A DNA stretch of 64,000 nucleotides from Laribacter hongkongensis DSM 14985 (GTDB lineage Bacteria; Pseudomonadota; Gammaproteobacteria; Burkholderiales; Aquaspirillaceae), in contig NZ_AUHR01000005.1 of assembly GCF_000423285.1 (NCBI RefSeq), positions 62,001-126,000 of the forward strand. The letters run 5' to 3'. The notes under the pieces are model-generated. The model was not told where the DNA came from. It saw only the letters and a list, made by a program, of their open reading frames with translations, and searched no databases. Each line of letters starts with the position of its first letter. The first letter of the stretch is position 1. Positions 1 through 8,717 of this stretch are shown here, piece by piece. Made by a program: the position numbers and the translations under genes.

Positions 1-949
1 CACCGCCGTGTCCGGCATGATGAAGTCGTTCACCGCCCTGCTGTTTGCCCGAGTGATGACCGGTGCCGGCCAGGCAACCTACTACGGCCCGCAATACGGC
101 CTGTCGTCCGAGCAGATTCCGCCGGAACGCCGTACCTTCGGCAGCGCCATCATCAACTGCGGCATGGCCTTCGGTCTGGCCCTGGGCATGATGGTGTCGA
201 GCTATCTGGTGTATGACCAGGGTTACAACTGGCGCGTGCCGTTCTTCGTGATGTCGGTGCCGACCGTGGTGATCGCCCTGCTGATCTGGTTCCTTGTCAA
301 GGAAAAGAAATCCGAGCCGGTGGCCCAGCAGGCAGCTGACACCAAGAAGGGTTCCTTCATGGACCTTCTGAAGAACCGCAACCTGATGGTGACCTACCTG
401 ATGGTGTTCTGCTCGCTGTTCGGCTTCTTCCTGATGGTGACCTGGCTGCCGTACTACCTGCAGAACGAGCGCGGCATCGACGGTAGCCAGATCGGCAACA
501 TCTCCTCGCTGATCGCATGGGTATCGATCCCGGGCGGCCTGCTGTTCGCTTCGATCTCCGACAAGCTGGGTCGTCGCAAGCCGCTGATCATGTTCATGGT
601 TCCGGTTGCCATCATCAGCCTGATCAGCATCGTGCAGATGCAGGACGTCAACATGATGATCGTGGCCCTGTGCGTGTACGGCCTCTTCGGCAAGCTCGCC
701 ATGGACCCGGTGCTGGTTGCCACCATCGCCGACAACGCTCCGAAAGAGTCCTACAGCTCGGCCTTCGGCATGTTCAACTTCGTCGGCATGTCCTCGTCGA
801 TCCTGGCCCCGACCATCGCCGGTGCCATCACCGACGTGACCGGTAGCCTGGCCGCTGGCTTCTACCTTTCTGCTGGCCTTCTGGTGATGGGTCTGGTGGG
901 CATCATGTTCCTGAAGGAACACAAGCCGGCCAAGACTGCCACCGCCTGA
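1..949 (+). CDS. MFS transporter, 5'-truncated by window edge
   Basis: This is the C-terminal part of a major facilitator superfamily permease of the inner membrane; the reading frame is open to the left edge, so the N-terminal helices lie outside the window. About 313 residues are visible, with eight or so hydrophobic segments. A loop carrying the MFS-type motif DKLGRRKP follows a helix near residue 180 of the visible part, and the tail is short and basic. The stop is 12 bases before the FdrA-like gene, so the two are almost certainly co-transcribed. The context (AllF/G/H, AllS) suggests uptake of a ureide or a related small acid, but the substrate cannot be read from the sequence. Confidence 0.85.
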   Translation, partial: TAVSGMMKSFTALLFARVMTGAGQATYYGPQYGLSSEQIPPERRTFGSAIINCGMAFGLALGMMVSSYLVYDQGYNWRVPFFVMSVPTVVIALLIWFLVKEKKSEPVAQQAADTKKGSFMDLLKNRNLMVTYLMVFCSLFGFFLMVTWLPYYLQNERGIDGSQIGNISSLIAWVSIPGGLLFASISDKLGRRKPLIMFMVPVAIISLISIVQMQDVNMMIVALCVYGLFGKLAMDPVLVATIADNAPKESYSSAFGMFNFVGMSSSILAPTIAGAITDVTGSLAAGFYLSAGLLVMGLVGIMFLKEHKPAKTATA

Positions 950-961
950 CTGGAGCGAACC

Positions 962-2629
962 ATGTTGTACAGCTTTCTCCTCAAAGGCAGTTTCCAGGAC
1001 TCGGTGAGCCTGATGCTGCTGTCGCGCAGCCTGAGTGATTACGACGACGTCAACAAGGTCTCGGTCATGATGGGCACGCCGGCCAACAAGGACGTGTTCC
1101 GCGAAACCGGCATGTGGCATGACGACCTGGCCGATGCCACGCCGAACGACATCTGCGTGGTGATCGACAGCAACGCTGACGAAGCAATCGTGGCGAGCGT
1201 GCGCGAACGTCTGGAAGCAGGCCTGACGGCCTTGAGCCAGAGCCGCAAGAGCGGTGGCCTGAGCTTCCCGACCGTGCGCAGCTGGCGCCGTGCCTGCCAG
1301 ATGCTGCCGGAAGCCAACCTGACCCTGATCTCGATCGCCGGCGCCTACGCCTTCGAACCGGCCATGGCCGCGCTCAAGGCCGGCCAGCACGTGATGCTGT
1401 TCTCGGACAACGTCAGCCTCGAGCAGGAACTGGCGCTCAAGCAGTACGGCCGTGACCAGCGCCTGCTGGTGATGGGTCCGGACTGCGGCACCACCATCGT
1501 CAGCGGTGCTCCGCTGGCCTTCTCCAACGTGGTCGCCAAAGGCCCGGTGGGCGTGGTGGGTGCTTCGGGCACCGGCATCCAGGAAATCACCACCCAGCTG
1601 GCCCGTCTGGGTTCCGGCATCACCCACGCCATCGGCCTGGGCGGCCGCGACCTGTCGGAAACCATCGGTGGCCTGTCGGCCCTGACCGCACTGGAAATGA
1701 TGGCTGCCGACCCGGCCTGCAAGATCGTGGCCTTTGTGTCCAAGCCGCCGGCTGCCAGTGTCAAGGCCCGCATCATCGAGGCCATGCAGGCACTGGGCAA
1801 ACCGGTGGTGGCGCTGTTCCTCGGCGAAGTGCCGGCCCGTCGCCGCGTTGGCAACGTGCATCTGGCCTACACGCTGGACGAAGCCGCCCGCATGGCTGCC
1901 GAACTGGCGAACATCGAGCTGCAAATGGCTGATCTGCCGTCCGTGGCCGGCAAGAAGCTCTCCGGCCTGTATTCGGGCGGCACGCTGGCTGCCGAAGCCG
2001 CCATGCTGTTTGCCGAAGCCATGGGTGCGGAAACCGATCATGAACACGCGGAAGGCTACATGTTCCGCCATGACGGCCACACCATCATCGACCTGGGCGA
2101 CGACGTGTACACCCGCGGTCGTCCGCACCCGATGATCGATCCGACCCTGCGCATGCAGATGATCAAGGACACCGGCGACGACGAAAACTGCGGCGTGCTG
2201 CTGCTGGATGTGGTGCTGGGCTTTGGTGCCCATGCCGATCCGGCCGGCGAAATCGCCCGGGCCGTGGCCGAGGCGCAAGCCCGCCGCGCCGGCAAGAGCC
2301 CGCTGGTGGTGATCGCCACCGTGACCGGTACCCGCGAAGACCCGCAGGACCTGGAAGCCCAGATGGAAGTGCTGGAAGACGCCGGCGTGGTGCTGGCCGA
2401 CAACGTGCAAAGCGCCATCCTGCTGGCTCACCGCCTGCTCGAAACCGGTACGGCCAGCGAAGGCAGCGTGCCGGCCCTGTTCGACAGCCCGGCCCGCGTG
2501 ATCAACATCGGCCTCAGGGGTTTTGCCGAAGACCTGCACAAGAACGGCACCGCCGTGGTGCAGCTGCAATGGGCGCCGACTGCCGGTGGCAACGAGCGTT
2601 TGCAGCGCCTTTTGGCACAAATGGTTTAA
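962..2629 (+). CDS. allF: FdrA/AllF family protein (oxamate carbamoyltransferase component, succinyl-CoA synthetase-like)
   Basis: The 555-residue product matches the length of E. coli FdrA. It has the acyl-CoA synthetase (succinyl-CoA ligase alpha-like) fold signature, with a Gly-rich loop GVVGASGTGIQE near residue 200 and the conserved GLGGRDLSETIGG following it. In E. coli, fdrA, ylbE and ylbF (renamed allF, allG, allH) have been reported to encode the oxamate carbamoyltransferase that ends anaerobic allantoin degradation, giving oxamate and carbamoyl phosphate. Here the same three families occur in the same order with short gaps, which supports a three-part cytoplasmic enzyme. The exact substrate in this organism is an inference. 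Confidence 0.85.
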   Translation: MLYSFLLKGSFQDSVSLMLLSRSLSDYDDVNKVSVMMGTPANKDVFRETGMWHDDLADATPNDICVVIDSNADEAIVASVRERLEAGLTALSQSRKSGGLSFPTVRSWRRACQMLPEANLTLISIAGAYAFEPAMAALKAGQHVMLFSDNVSLEQELALKQYGRDQRLLVMGPDCGTTIVSGAPLAFSNVVAKGPVGVVGASGTGIQEITTQLARLGSGITHAIGLGGRDLSETIGGLSALTALEMMAADPACKIVAFVSKPPAASVKARIIEAMQALGKPVVALFLGEVPARRRVGNVHLAYTLDEAARMAAELANIELQMADLPSVAGKKLSGLYSGGTLAAEAAMLFAEAMGAETDHEHAEGYMFRHDGHTIIDLGDDVYTRGRPHPMIDPTLRMQMIKDTGDDENCGVLLLDVVLGFGAHADPAGEIARAVAEAQARRAGKSPLVVIATVTGTREDPQDLEAQMEVLEDAGVVLADNVQSAILLAHRLLETGTASEGSVPALFDSPARVINIGLRGFAEDLHKNGTAVVQLQWAPTAGGNERLQRLLAQMV

Positions 2630-2649
2630 AGATCCGGAAAGACACAGAC

Positions 2650-3915
2650 ATGTACAGCGATATCAATCAGGCCAACGCCGCCGTTATCGAAAAGATCAAA
2701 GCCGCCCGCCCGCGCTGGGTGGACGTGAAAACCGCCGCCGACTGCATCCCGGCCCTGCGTGAAGGCAAGACCCTCCTGCACGCCGGCCCGCCGATCGAGT
2801 GGGCCGACATGACCGGTCCGATGCAGGGTGCGGTACTGGGTGCCTGCCTGTTCGAAGGCTGGGCCAAGGATGCCGAAGAAGCCCGCGCACTGGCCGAGAG
2901 CGGTGCCATCCGCTTCTCGCCGTGCCACCACAACTCCGCAGTCGGCCCGATGGGCGGCATCACCTCCGCCAGCATGCCGGTGCTGGTGGTGAAAAACGAA
3001 ACCGACGGCAACGTGGCCTACTGCAACCTGAACGAAGGCATCGGCAAGGTCATGCGCTTTGGCGCTTTCGAAGGCGAAGTGCAGACCCGTCTGGTGTGGA
3101 TGCGCGACGTCCTCGGCCCGGTTCTGGCCAAGGCACTGGCCGGCATCGACAACGGGATCGACCTGACCGCCCTGATGGCGCAGGCCATCACCATGGGTGA
3201 CGAGTTCCACCAGCGCAACATCGCTGCTTCGGCCCTGCTGCTGAAGGCCTTGGCTCCGGCCATCATGACCACCGATGCCGGCGAAACCGCCAAGCAGGAA
3301 GTGGTGTCCTTCCTCGGCCGCACCGACCAGTTCTACCTGAACGTGGCCATGGCCTACTGCAAGTGCGTGATGGATGCCGCCGCCACCATCAAGGCCGGTT
3401 CGATCGTGACCGCATTGACCCGCAACGGCCGCATGTTCGGCATTCGCGTGTCGGGTCTGGGCGACCGCTGGTTCACCGCACCGGTCAACACCCCGGTCGG
3501 CTTGTTCTTCACCGGCTACACCCAGGCAGATGCCAACCCGGACATCGGCGACAGCGCCATTACCGAATGCCTCGGCATCGGTGGTGCCGCCATGATTGCC
3601 GCCCCGGGCGTGACCCGCTTCGTGGGTGCCGGCGGCTTTGCCGACGCGCTGGCTGTCAGCGAGGAAATGTGCGAGATCTATCTCGACCATAACCAGGCAC
3701 TGCAGATCCCGACCTGGGATTTCCAGGGTGCTCCGGTGGGTCTGGACATCCGTCGCGTGGTCGAAACCGGCATCACGCCGCTGATCAACACCGGCATTGC
3801 CCACAAGGACCCGGGCATCGGTCAGGTGGGCGCCGGCACCGTGCGTGCTCCGCTGGGCTGCTTTGAACAGGCTCTGGAAGCGCTGGCTTCCGAACTCGGC
3901 ATCAAGGCCGAGTAA
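2650..3915 (+). CDS. allG: YlbE/AllG family protein (DUF1116)
   Basis: A 421-residue DUF1116 protein, close to the length of E. coli YlbE. The frame is open further upstream, but the ATG at 2650 is chosen because it lies 20 bases after the allF stop and starts with a typical soluble N-terminus (MYSDINQANAAV); an earlier start would run into allF. Visible features are the HAGPPIEWADMTGPMQGA segment near residue 40 and SPCHHNSAVGPMGGI near residue 100, a His-rich stretch typical of the family. It is thought to form the oxamate carbamoyltransferase with the two neighbouring products. No signal peptide or membrane segment is seen. Confidence 0.85.
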   Translation: MYSDINQANAAVIEKIKAARPRWVDVKTAADCIPALREGKTLLHAGPPIEWADMTGPMQGAVLGACLFEGWAKDAEEARALAESGAIRFSPCHHNSAVGPMGGITSASMPVLVVKNETDGNVAYCNLNEGIGKVMRFGAFEGEVQTRLVWMRDVLGPVLAKALAGIDNGIDLTALMAQAITMGDEFHQRNIAASALLLKALAPAIMTTDAGETAKQEVVSFLGRTDQFYLNVAMAYCKCVMDAAATIKAGSIVTALTRNGRMFGIRVSGLGDRWFTAPVNTPVGLFFTGYTQADANPDIGDSAITECLGIGGAAMIAAPGVTRFVGAGGFADALAVSEEMCEIYLDHNQALQIPTWDFQGAPVGLDIRRVVETGITPLINTGIAHKDPGIGQVGAGTVRAPLGCFEQALEALASELGIKAE

Positions 3916-3967
3916 TCCCCTCCAGGCCGGGGCCGGCGACGGCCGGTCCCGGTAGTGAGGCATCGGT

Positions 3968-4795
3968 ATGATTGAACTCTCCGTAATCGCAACAAACCGG
4001 CACTGCGTACTTCCCGCAGTGCCGGGCCGGTGCCTGAGCGTGTACCGGCATGCCATCAACCTGCTCTGGCCATCCGGCGATCTGCTGACCCTGCACCGGC
4101 GCGGCAGCGGGATGTCCCCCATGGGGATGGTATTGCGACAGGACGATTTCGACTGGCTCGCCGGGTGTATTGCGCCCGGCGAACCTGTGTGTGCTGTTTC
4201 TGCCTGCATCCTGCAGCTTGGCGGATGCAGGCTGGCGCTGGACCGCGGACGCTGCCTGTCCATGGAACTTCCGCATCACGATGTTGCCGGCACCCGGGCG
4301 TGCGGCCTGTCTGCCTGGTTGCAGGCACAGCTGCAACCGGCAGGGCTGGGGCTGCCGGCCGCGACACTGCTGGCCGGAGCGCCGGGCTTGCTGGGGCAGC
4401 ACGTGCAGGGACTTGCGCTGGCTCTAAGGTCTGACCGTTGTCCCCCTGTAGAATCCGTGCGCTTCCTGCTGGGGCGTGGCGAAGGTGTCACGCCCGCGGG
4501 TGACGACATGCTGGTCGGCATGCTGGCAGTCCTGGCCCTGAACGGCCGTTCGCCGGCACCGCTGGCGCAGGTGCTGTCGCCCTTGCTGGACGGACCGTTG
4601 CTGACCACGCCGGTCAGCCGGGCCTATCTGCTGCATGCACTGGCCGGGCGTTTTTCGTCGTCCCTGCTGCGGCTGTTGCGGCGCATGGCCGGCGGTCGGG
4701 CCGGAGTGAACGATTTCACGCACTTTTCCCGTCATGGTCATACCTCTGGTATGGATACCCTGTGCGGCATGGCTTTGCTGGAAAGGATGGGATAA
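3968..4795 (+). CDS. allH: YlbF/AllH family protein (DUF2877)
   Basis: The 275-residue product has the two DUF2877 signatures: GRGEGVTPAGDDMLVG around residues 170-185 and GHTSGMDTLCG near the C-terminus. It is the third member of the AllF-AllG-AllH set and probably the third subunit of the carbamoyltransferase. The ATG at 3968 follows the allG stop by 52 bases. Its TAA stop directly abuts the ATG of the LysR gene, so the regulator is probably translated from the same message. E. coli has a carbamate kinase (allK) beside this set to turn carbamoyl phosphate into ATP; none is visible here. Confidence 0.8.
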   Translation: MIELSVIATNRHCVLPAVPGRCLSVYRHAINLLWPSGDLLTLHRRGSGMSPMGMVLRQDDFDWLAGCIAPGEPVCAVSACILQLGGCRLALDRGRCLSMELPHHDVAGTRACGLSAWLQAQLQPAGLGLPAATLLAGAPGLLGQHVQGLALALRSDRCPPVESVRFLLGRGEGVTPAGDDMLVGMLAVLALNGRSPAPLAQVLSPLLDGPLLTTPVSRAYLLHALAGRFSSSLLRLLRRMAGGRAGVNDFTHFSRHGHTSGMDTLCGMALLERMG

Positions 4796-5749
4796 ATGAC
4801 GACGGATCGTGCGCGGCGGCTGGACCCGGAGGCCCTGAAAACCTTCATGGAAGTGGCGCGTCAGGGGAGCTTTTCGGCAGCGGCCGAACGGCTCAACAAG
4901 ACGCCGGCGGCGATCAGCTACCGCATCCGTGCCCTTGAAGACAACATGGGTACGCCACTGTTCGAGCGCACGACCCGTTCCGTCACGCTGACTCCGGCAG
5001 GTGAACTGCTCTTGGAGCGGGGGACGCAGATTTTCGAGTGGATGCAGCATCTGCCCGAAGAGTTGCAGCAGGTGAATGACGGCGTGGAGCCGCGCTTTCA
5101 CCTGGTAATCAACAACCTCCTGTTCAACGCCGAGGCAGTCGGACGCCTGTTGGCCACGTTGTCGCGCAGCTTTTCGCATACCGCGTTCCGGGTGCGGCGT
5201 GCCGTCTACATGGGCGTGTGGGACGAGATGGTGTATGGCAGCGGCCATTTCGCCATCGGCATTCCGGGCTGGCATCCGATTTCGGATGCTTTTGAAACCC
5301 TGCCGCTCGGACAGATCGAATGGGTGCTGGTCATGAGTCCGGCCCATCCGCTGGCCGGCATCCAGCAGCCGTTGACCAATGATCTCTTGCGCCAGTATCC
5401 GGCAGTGAATGTGGAGGATACGTCAGAGCGCTTGTCCAAGCGCACGGCCTGGCTGCTGCCGGGCCAGCACGAAGTACTGGTGCCCAGCCTGCGCGCCAAG
5501 ATTGCCGCCCATGTCCACGGACTGGGCGTGGGCTTTTTGCCGCGCAGCATCGCCGAACAATATGTCAGGACGCGCCAGCTGGTGATCAAGCAGGTGCGGC
5601 ATGGCCGTACGCCCTCGCCGATGGCGCTGGCGTGGCGGCGGGAAGACAGCGGCCGTATCGGCGCTTACCTGCAAGCCCTGTTTGCAGCCGAAGATCCGCT
5701 GGTCAGTCCCTTTTTGAACAAAATCCAGCGGGGTCCGGGCCTGTCCTGA
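4796..5749 (+). CDS. allS: AllS-like LysR-family transcriptional regulator
   Basis: A 317-residue LysR protein with an N-terminal winged helix-turn-helix (residues about 10-70, including SFSAAAERLNKTPAAISYRI) and a C-terminal ligand-binding domain. Several stretches recall E. coli AllS, the activator of the allantoin utilisation genes: ELQQVNDGVE, INNLLFN, VYMGVWDEMVY and RTAWLLPGQ. The start codon abuts the allH stop, an arrangement in which the regulator sits inside the operon it probably controls, unlike the usual divergent LysR layout. The inducer in E. coli is linked to allantoin/glyoxylate metabolism; here it is unknown. Confidence 0.82.
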   Translation: MTTDRARRLDPEALKTFMEVARQGSFSAAAERLNKTPAAISYRIRALEDNMGTPLFERTTRSVTLTPAGELLLERGTQIFEWMQHLPEELQQVNDGVEPRFHLVINNLLFNAEAVGRLLATLSRSFSHTAFRVRRAVYMGVWDEMVYGSGHFAIGIPGWHPISDAFETLPLGQIEWVLVMSPAHPLAGIQQPLTNDLLRQYPAVNVEDTSERLSKRTAWLLPGQHEVLVPSLRAKIAAHVHGLGVGFLPRSIAEQYVRTRQLVIKQVRHGRTPSPMALAWRREDSGRIGAYLQALFAAEDPLVSPFLNKIQRGPGLS

Positions 5750-5776
5750 ACTCCGCCATGCTTTGCAGGAGTTGGC

Positions 5777-6772
5777 ATGAGGCGAATTCTCCTATCGGTT
5801 CTGTTTCTGGTGAACCTGGGGTGGCTGTCCCCGGCAACGGCCGCAAGTCAGGTGCTGCGCATGCACCACGACATGCCGGCCGACAGTGCGTTGCACAAGG
5901 GTGTCATGGTTTTCAAGCAACTGGTCGAAGCCCGCAGCCAGGGGCAGTACCGGGTGGAGGTGTTTGCTGCCAATTCGCTCGGAGACGATCTCGAGGTCGT
6001 CCAGCAGTTGCAGATCGGCGCGGTCCAGGCTGCGCCCATTCCGTCGGCCAAGCTCAGCAACCTGGCGCCGGCCTTGCAGATGCTCGACCTGCCTTTCCTG
6101 TTTGCCAGCGAGGCGAGTGCCGACCGCTTCATGGACGGCCCGGCCGGCGCACGCCTTCTGACCACCCTGCCGGCCCGCGGTCTTGTCGGCGCCTCATTCT
6201 GGGAATCCGGCTTCAAGCAGATGACCTGCCAGAACGTGCTCAGCCGCCCGTCCGGCCTGAAGGGCGCGCATGTGCGGGTGATGGAAAGCCCGATCCTGGC
6301 GGCCCAGTTCCGGGCCGTGGGCGGCCTGCCGGTGACGGTGTCGTTTGCCGAAACCTATATCGCCTTGCAGCAGGGCATGGTCAATTGCCAGGAAAACCCG
6401 ATCGTCAGCATCGCCAAGATGCGCTTGCACGAGGTGCAGAACGAAATCTGGCTGAGCCGCCACGGCTACCTGGGCTATGTGTTCCTGTTTTCGCAGCACT
6501 GGCTCAGGCAGCAGCCGCCAGCCATGCAGGCCCTGCTGATGCAGGCGGCACGGGATGCGGCGCTGGAACAGCGGCGCATCGCCCGCGAAGAAGAGTCGAC
6601 TTACCTCGAGACCATCATGGCCAGCGGCAAGGTGCGGCAGATCGACAATCCGGCCCTGCTGGCCCGGATGCGCAACGACATGCGCGCGATCTATCCGCAG
6701 TTCCGCAACGCCATCGGTGCGGGCATCTTTGACGCCTCGCTGGCCGACCTCGCCGCACAGGGAGGGAAATGA
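5777..6772 (+). CDS. TRAP transporter solute-binding protein (DctP family)
   Basis: A 331-residue periplasmic binding protein with a clear Sec signal peptide (MRRILLSVLFLVNLGWLSPATAAS, cleavage near residue 23). The mature part carries DctP-family landmarks: FANSLGDDLEVVQQ-like residues near 60-75, the ligand-contact Arg segment GAHVRVMESP near 165, and GMVNCQENP near 200, which corresponds to the QNG/QENP motif. An AGGAG ribosome site precedes the ATG. It binds the substrate in the periplasm and hands it to the QM permease. Its position 27 bases after the AllS-like regulator suggests a substrate linked to the upstream pathway, perhaps a carboxylic acid such as a ureide acid. Confidence 0.9.
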   Translation: MRRILLSVLFLVNLGWLSPATAASQVLRMHHDMPADSALHKGVMVFKQLVEARSQGQYRVEVFAANSLGDDLEVVQQLQIGAVQAAPIPSAKLSNLAPALQMLDLPFLFASEASADRFMDGPAGARLLTTLPARGLVGASFWESGFKQMTCQNVLSRPSGLKGAHVRVMESPILAAQFRAVGGLPVTVSFAETYIALQQGMVNCQENPIVSIAKMRLHEVQNEIWLSRHGYLGYVFLFSQHWLRQQPPAMQALLMQAARDAALEQRRIAREEESTYLETIMASGKVRQIDNPALLARMRNDMRAIYPQFRNAIGAGIFDASLADLAAQGGK

Positions 6773-7251
6773 TCATGCGCCATGCCCTTGAATGCTTGGA
6801 TGGCTGGCTTGACCGCCTGTGCCACTGGCTGGAGCAGGTGTGCGCCGTGCTGCTGGCGCTGGCCTGCCTGGTCCTGCTGGTGGAAATCGTCCTGCGGGCG
6901 CTGTTTGGCCACGCCTTGCTGTGGGCCAACGAATTTGCCCGCTATGCGGTGATGTGGATGGTGATGCTGGGCAGCGTGGTGCTGGCCCAGCGCGGCGGCC
7001 ACATCACCATCTCGGTACTGACCGAAGGCCGGCTCTGGCTGCAACGCCTGAGCCAGCTGGTCGCCGCCGGGCTGTGTGCCTGGCTGGCAGTGGTGTCGGT
7101 GCGTTTCCTGTTGCTGATTGCGCCGTTCGAGCAGGTGACGCCGACGCTGGCGCTGCCGACGGTGCTGATCTACAGCGTGTTCCTGCTGGCGTTTGCGCTG
7201 ATGGCGGTGTGTTTTGCCGGGCGGGCCCTGTTGCTTGCCAAGGAGGTCTGA
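6769..7251 (+). CDS. TRAP transporter small membrane subunit (DctQ family)
   Basis: A 160-residue protein with four hydrophobic segments, the usual size and topology of the TRAP Q subunit. The family-typical stretch LWANEFARYAVMWMVMLGS lies near residues 45-65. The ATG overlaps the stop of the binding-protein gene in an ATGA junction; a second in-frame ATG at 6775 is an equally possible start. It bridges the binding protein and the large M subunit. Confidence 0.88.
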   Translation: MIMRHALECLDGWLDRLCHWLEQVCAVLLALACLVLLVEIVLRALFGHALLWANEFARYAVMWMVMLGSVVLAQRGGHITISVLTEGRLWLQRLSQLVAAGLCAWLAVVSVRFLLLIAPFEQVTPTLALPTVLIYSVFLLAFALMAVCFAGRALLLAKEV

Positions 7252-8496
7252 ATGCTGCCCGCACTGGTCTTGTTGTTTGGCGTGGCCATCGGCCTGCCGG
7301 TTTTCCTGGTGCTGCTGGCTGCCGTACTGAGTTCGACGCTGCTGGACCCCAGCATTCCGGACCTGGTGATCATCCAGCGGGCGTTTGCCGGGCTGGATTC
7401 GTTCCCGCTGATGGCGATTCCGCTGTTTGTGCTGGGGGGCGAACTGATGGTACAGACCGGCGTGGCCGCCCGCATCATGAAGCTGGCGACGCTGGTGTTC
7501 GGCCACATCCGTGGCGGGCTGGCACTGGCCGTCGTCGGAGGCTGCACGTTCTTTTCCTCGATCAGCGGTTCGGCACCGGCGACGGTGCTGACCGTGGGCA
7601 AGCTCTCCGGCAAAAGTCTCGTCGACGCGGGCTACAGCCGCAATTTCATGCTGGGATTGCTGTTGAGCTGCGGTGGCCTCGGCATCGTGATTCCGCCCAG
7701 CATTTTCCTGATCGTGTTCGGCGTGGTGACCGGCACCTCGATCGCCCAGCTGTTTTACTGGAGCCTTCTGGCCGGCCTGCTGTTTGCCGGCGTGTTTGCC
7801 GTTTGCGCCATCATCTATGCCCGCATGCGTGATTTTCCGGTATTGCCGCGCCCGGTGCGGGCCGAGTTCGTGCGGGTGCTGCGCGACGCATTGCCCAGCC
7901 TGCTGATTCCGTTGCTGGTCATCGGTGGCGTGTCGTCCGGCGTGACCACCCCGACCGAAGCCGGCGTGACGGTGATTGCCTACGTGCTGCTGCTGGATGC
8001 CTTTCTCTATCACGAGCTGGACCGCAGCAAGCTGGTCCGGGTGTTCCGTGACGGCGCGCTGACCACGGCCAAGGTGATGATCATCCTGTCGGCCGCAGCG
8101 GCGCTGAGCTGGCTGATCACCGCCAGCGGCGTGGCGGCCGGGCTGGACCAGTGGTTTGGCGGATTTGAATCGAAATGGACGTTCCTGCTGGTGGCCAACC
8201 TGGTGTTCCTCGTGGGCGGCATGTTCCTCGATGCCACGTCGCTGGGCGTCATCGTGGGCCCGCTGCTGGTGGCGGCAGGCATGCAGTACGGGATTTCGCC
8301 GGTGGCCATCGGGGTGATCCTCGGGGTCAACGGCGCCATCGGCATGTATACGCCGCCCTTTGGCCTTAACCTCTTCGTGGCGCCCGAGGTCGGCGGTGGC
8401 TCGCTGGAAAGCACGGTCAGGACGCTGATCCCGTTCTACTGGGTGTCGCTGCTGGCGCTGGTGCTGGTCAATGCCATGGCGGTCCTGGTGATCTAG
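7252..8496 (+). CDS. TRAP transporter large permease subunit (DctM family)
   Basis: A 414-residue polytopic membrane protein (about 11-12 hydrophobic segments) of the DctM/ion-transporter superfamily. It carries the family-typical GLDSFPLMAIPLFVLGGELM segment near residue 45, SSISGSAPATVLTVGK near residue 100 and GGLGIVIPPSIFLI near residue 140. The ATG directly follows the DctQ stop, so Q and M are translationally coupled. It forms the sodium-dependent substrate pathway. It is the last gene of the + strand operon; a strong hairpin terminator follows. Confidence 0.92.
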   Translation: MLPALVLLFGVAIGLPVFLVLLAAVLSSTLLDPSIPDLVIIQRAFAGLDSFPLMAIPLFVLGGELMVQTGVAARIMKLATLVFGHIRGGLALAVVGGCTFFSSISGSAPATVLTVGKLSGKSLVDAGYSRNFMLGLLLSCGGLGIVIPPSIFLIVFGVVTGTSIAQLFYWSLLAGLLFAGVFAVCAIIYARMRDFPVLPRPVRAEFVRVLRDALPSLLIPLLVIGGVSSGVTTPTEAGVTVIAYVLLLDAFLYHELDRSKLVRVFRDGALTTAKVMIILSAAAALSWLITASGVAAGLDQWFGGFESKWTFLLVANLVFLVGGMFLDATSLGVIVGPLLVAAGMQYGISPVAIGVILGVNGAIGMYTPPFGLNLFVAPEVGGGSLESTVRTLIPFYWVSLLALVLVNAMAVLVI

Positions 8497-8537
8497 GCGC
8501 GCCCCACTGCCGTGACCGGCCCATGCGGCCCTTTGCA

Positions 8538-8575
8538 GCGGTCCCTGCCTGCCGGCAGGGGCCGCTTTGCTTTCC
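8538..8575 (+). terminator. Intrinsic terminator after the TRAP operon
   Basis: A 12-bp stem (8538-8549 with 8554-8565, one G-T pair) and a 4-base loop are followed by a T-rich tail TTTGCTTT. Confidence 0.75.
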
Positions 8576-8673
8576 ACTCCGCCGGCAGCGTACAGGCATC
8601 CTGCCGTGTGCTCCGGCGCTGGCGCCGCAGGGGGCATGAGGCGCACGGGCTGTACCCATGCCTGTACGGGCAC

Positions 8674-8699
8674 AAAAAAGCCAGCCCGTGAGGGCTGGC
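8674..8699 (-). terminator. Intrinsic terminator after the CoA-transferase gene
   Basis: Perfect 8-bp stem GCCAGCCC/GGGCTGGC with a GTGA loop; on the - strand it is followed by six Ts (8679-8674). It lies 19 bases past the stop of the - strand CoA-transferase gene. Confidence 0.8.
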
Positions 8700-8717
8700 G
8701 TGTCCTGGCACAGCCGG

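Noticed and set aside
2626-4263. 545-codon - strand ORF opposite allG and allH
   Set aside because: Low-complexity His/Gly-rich translation antisense to two recognised genes.
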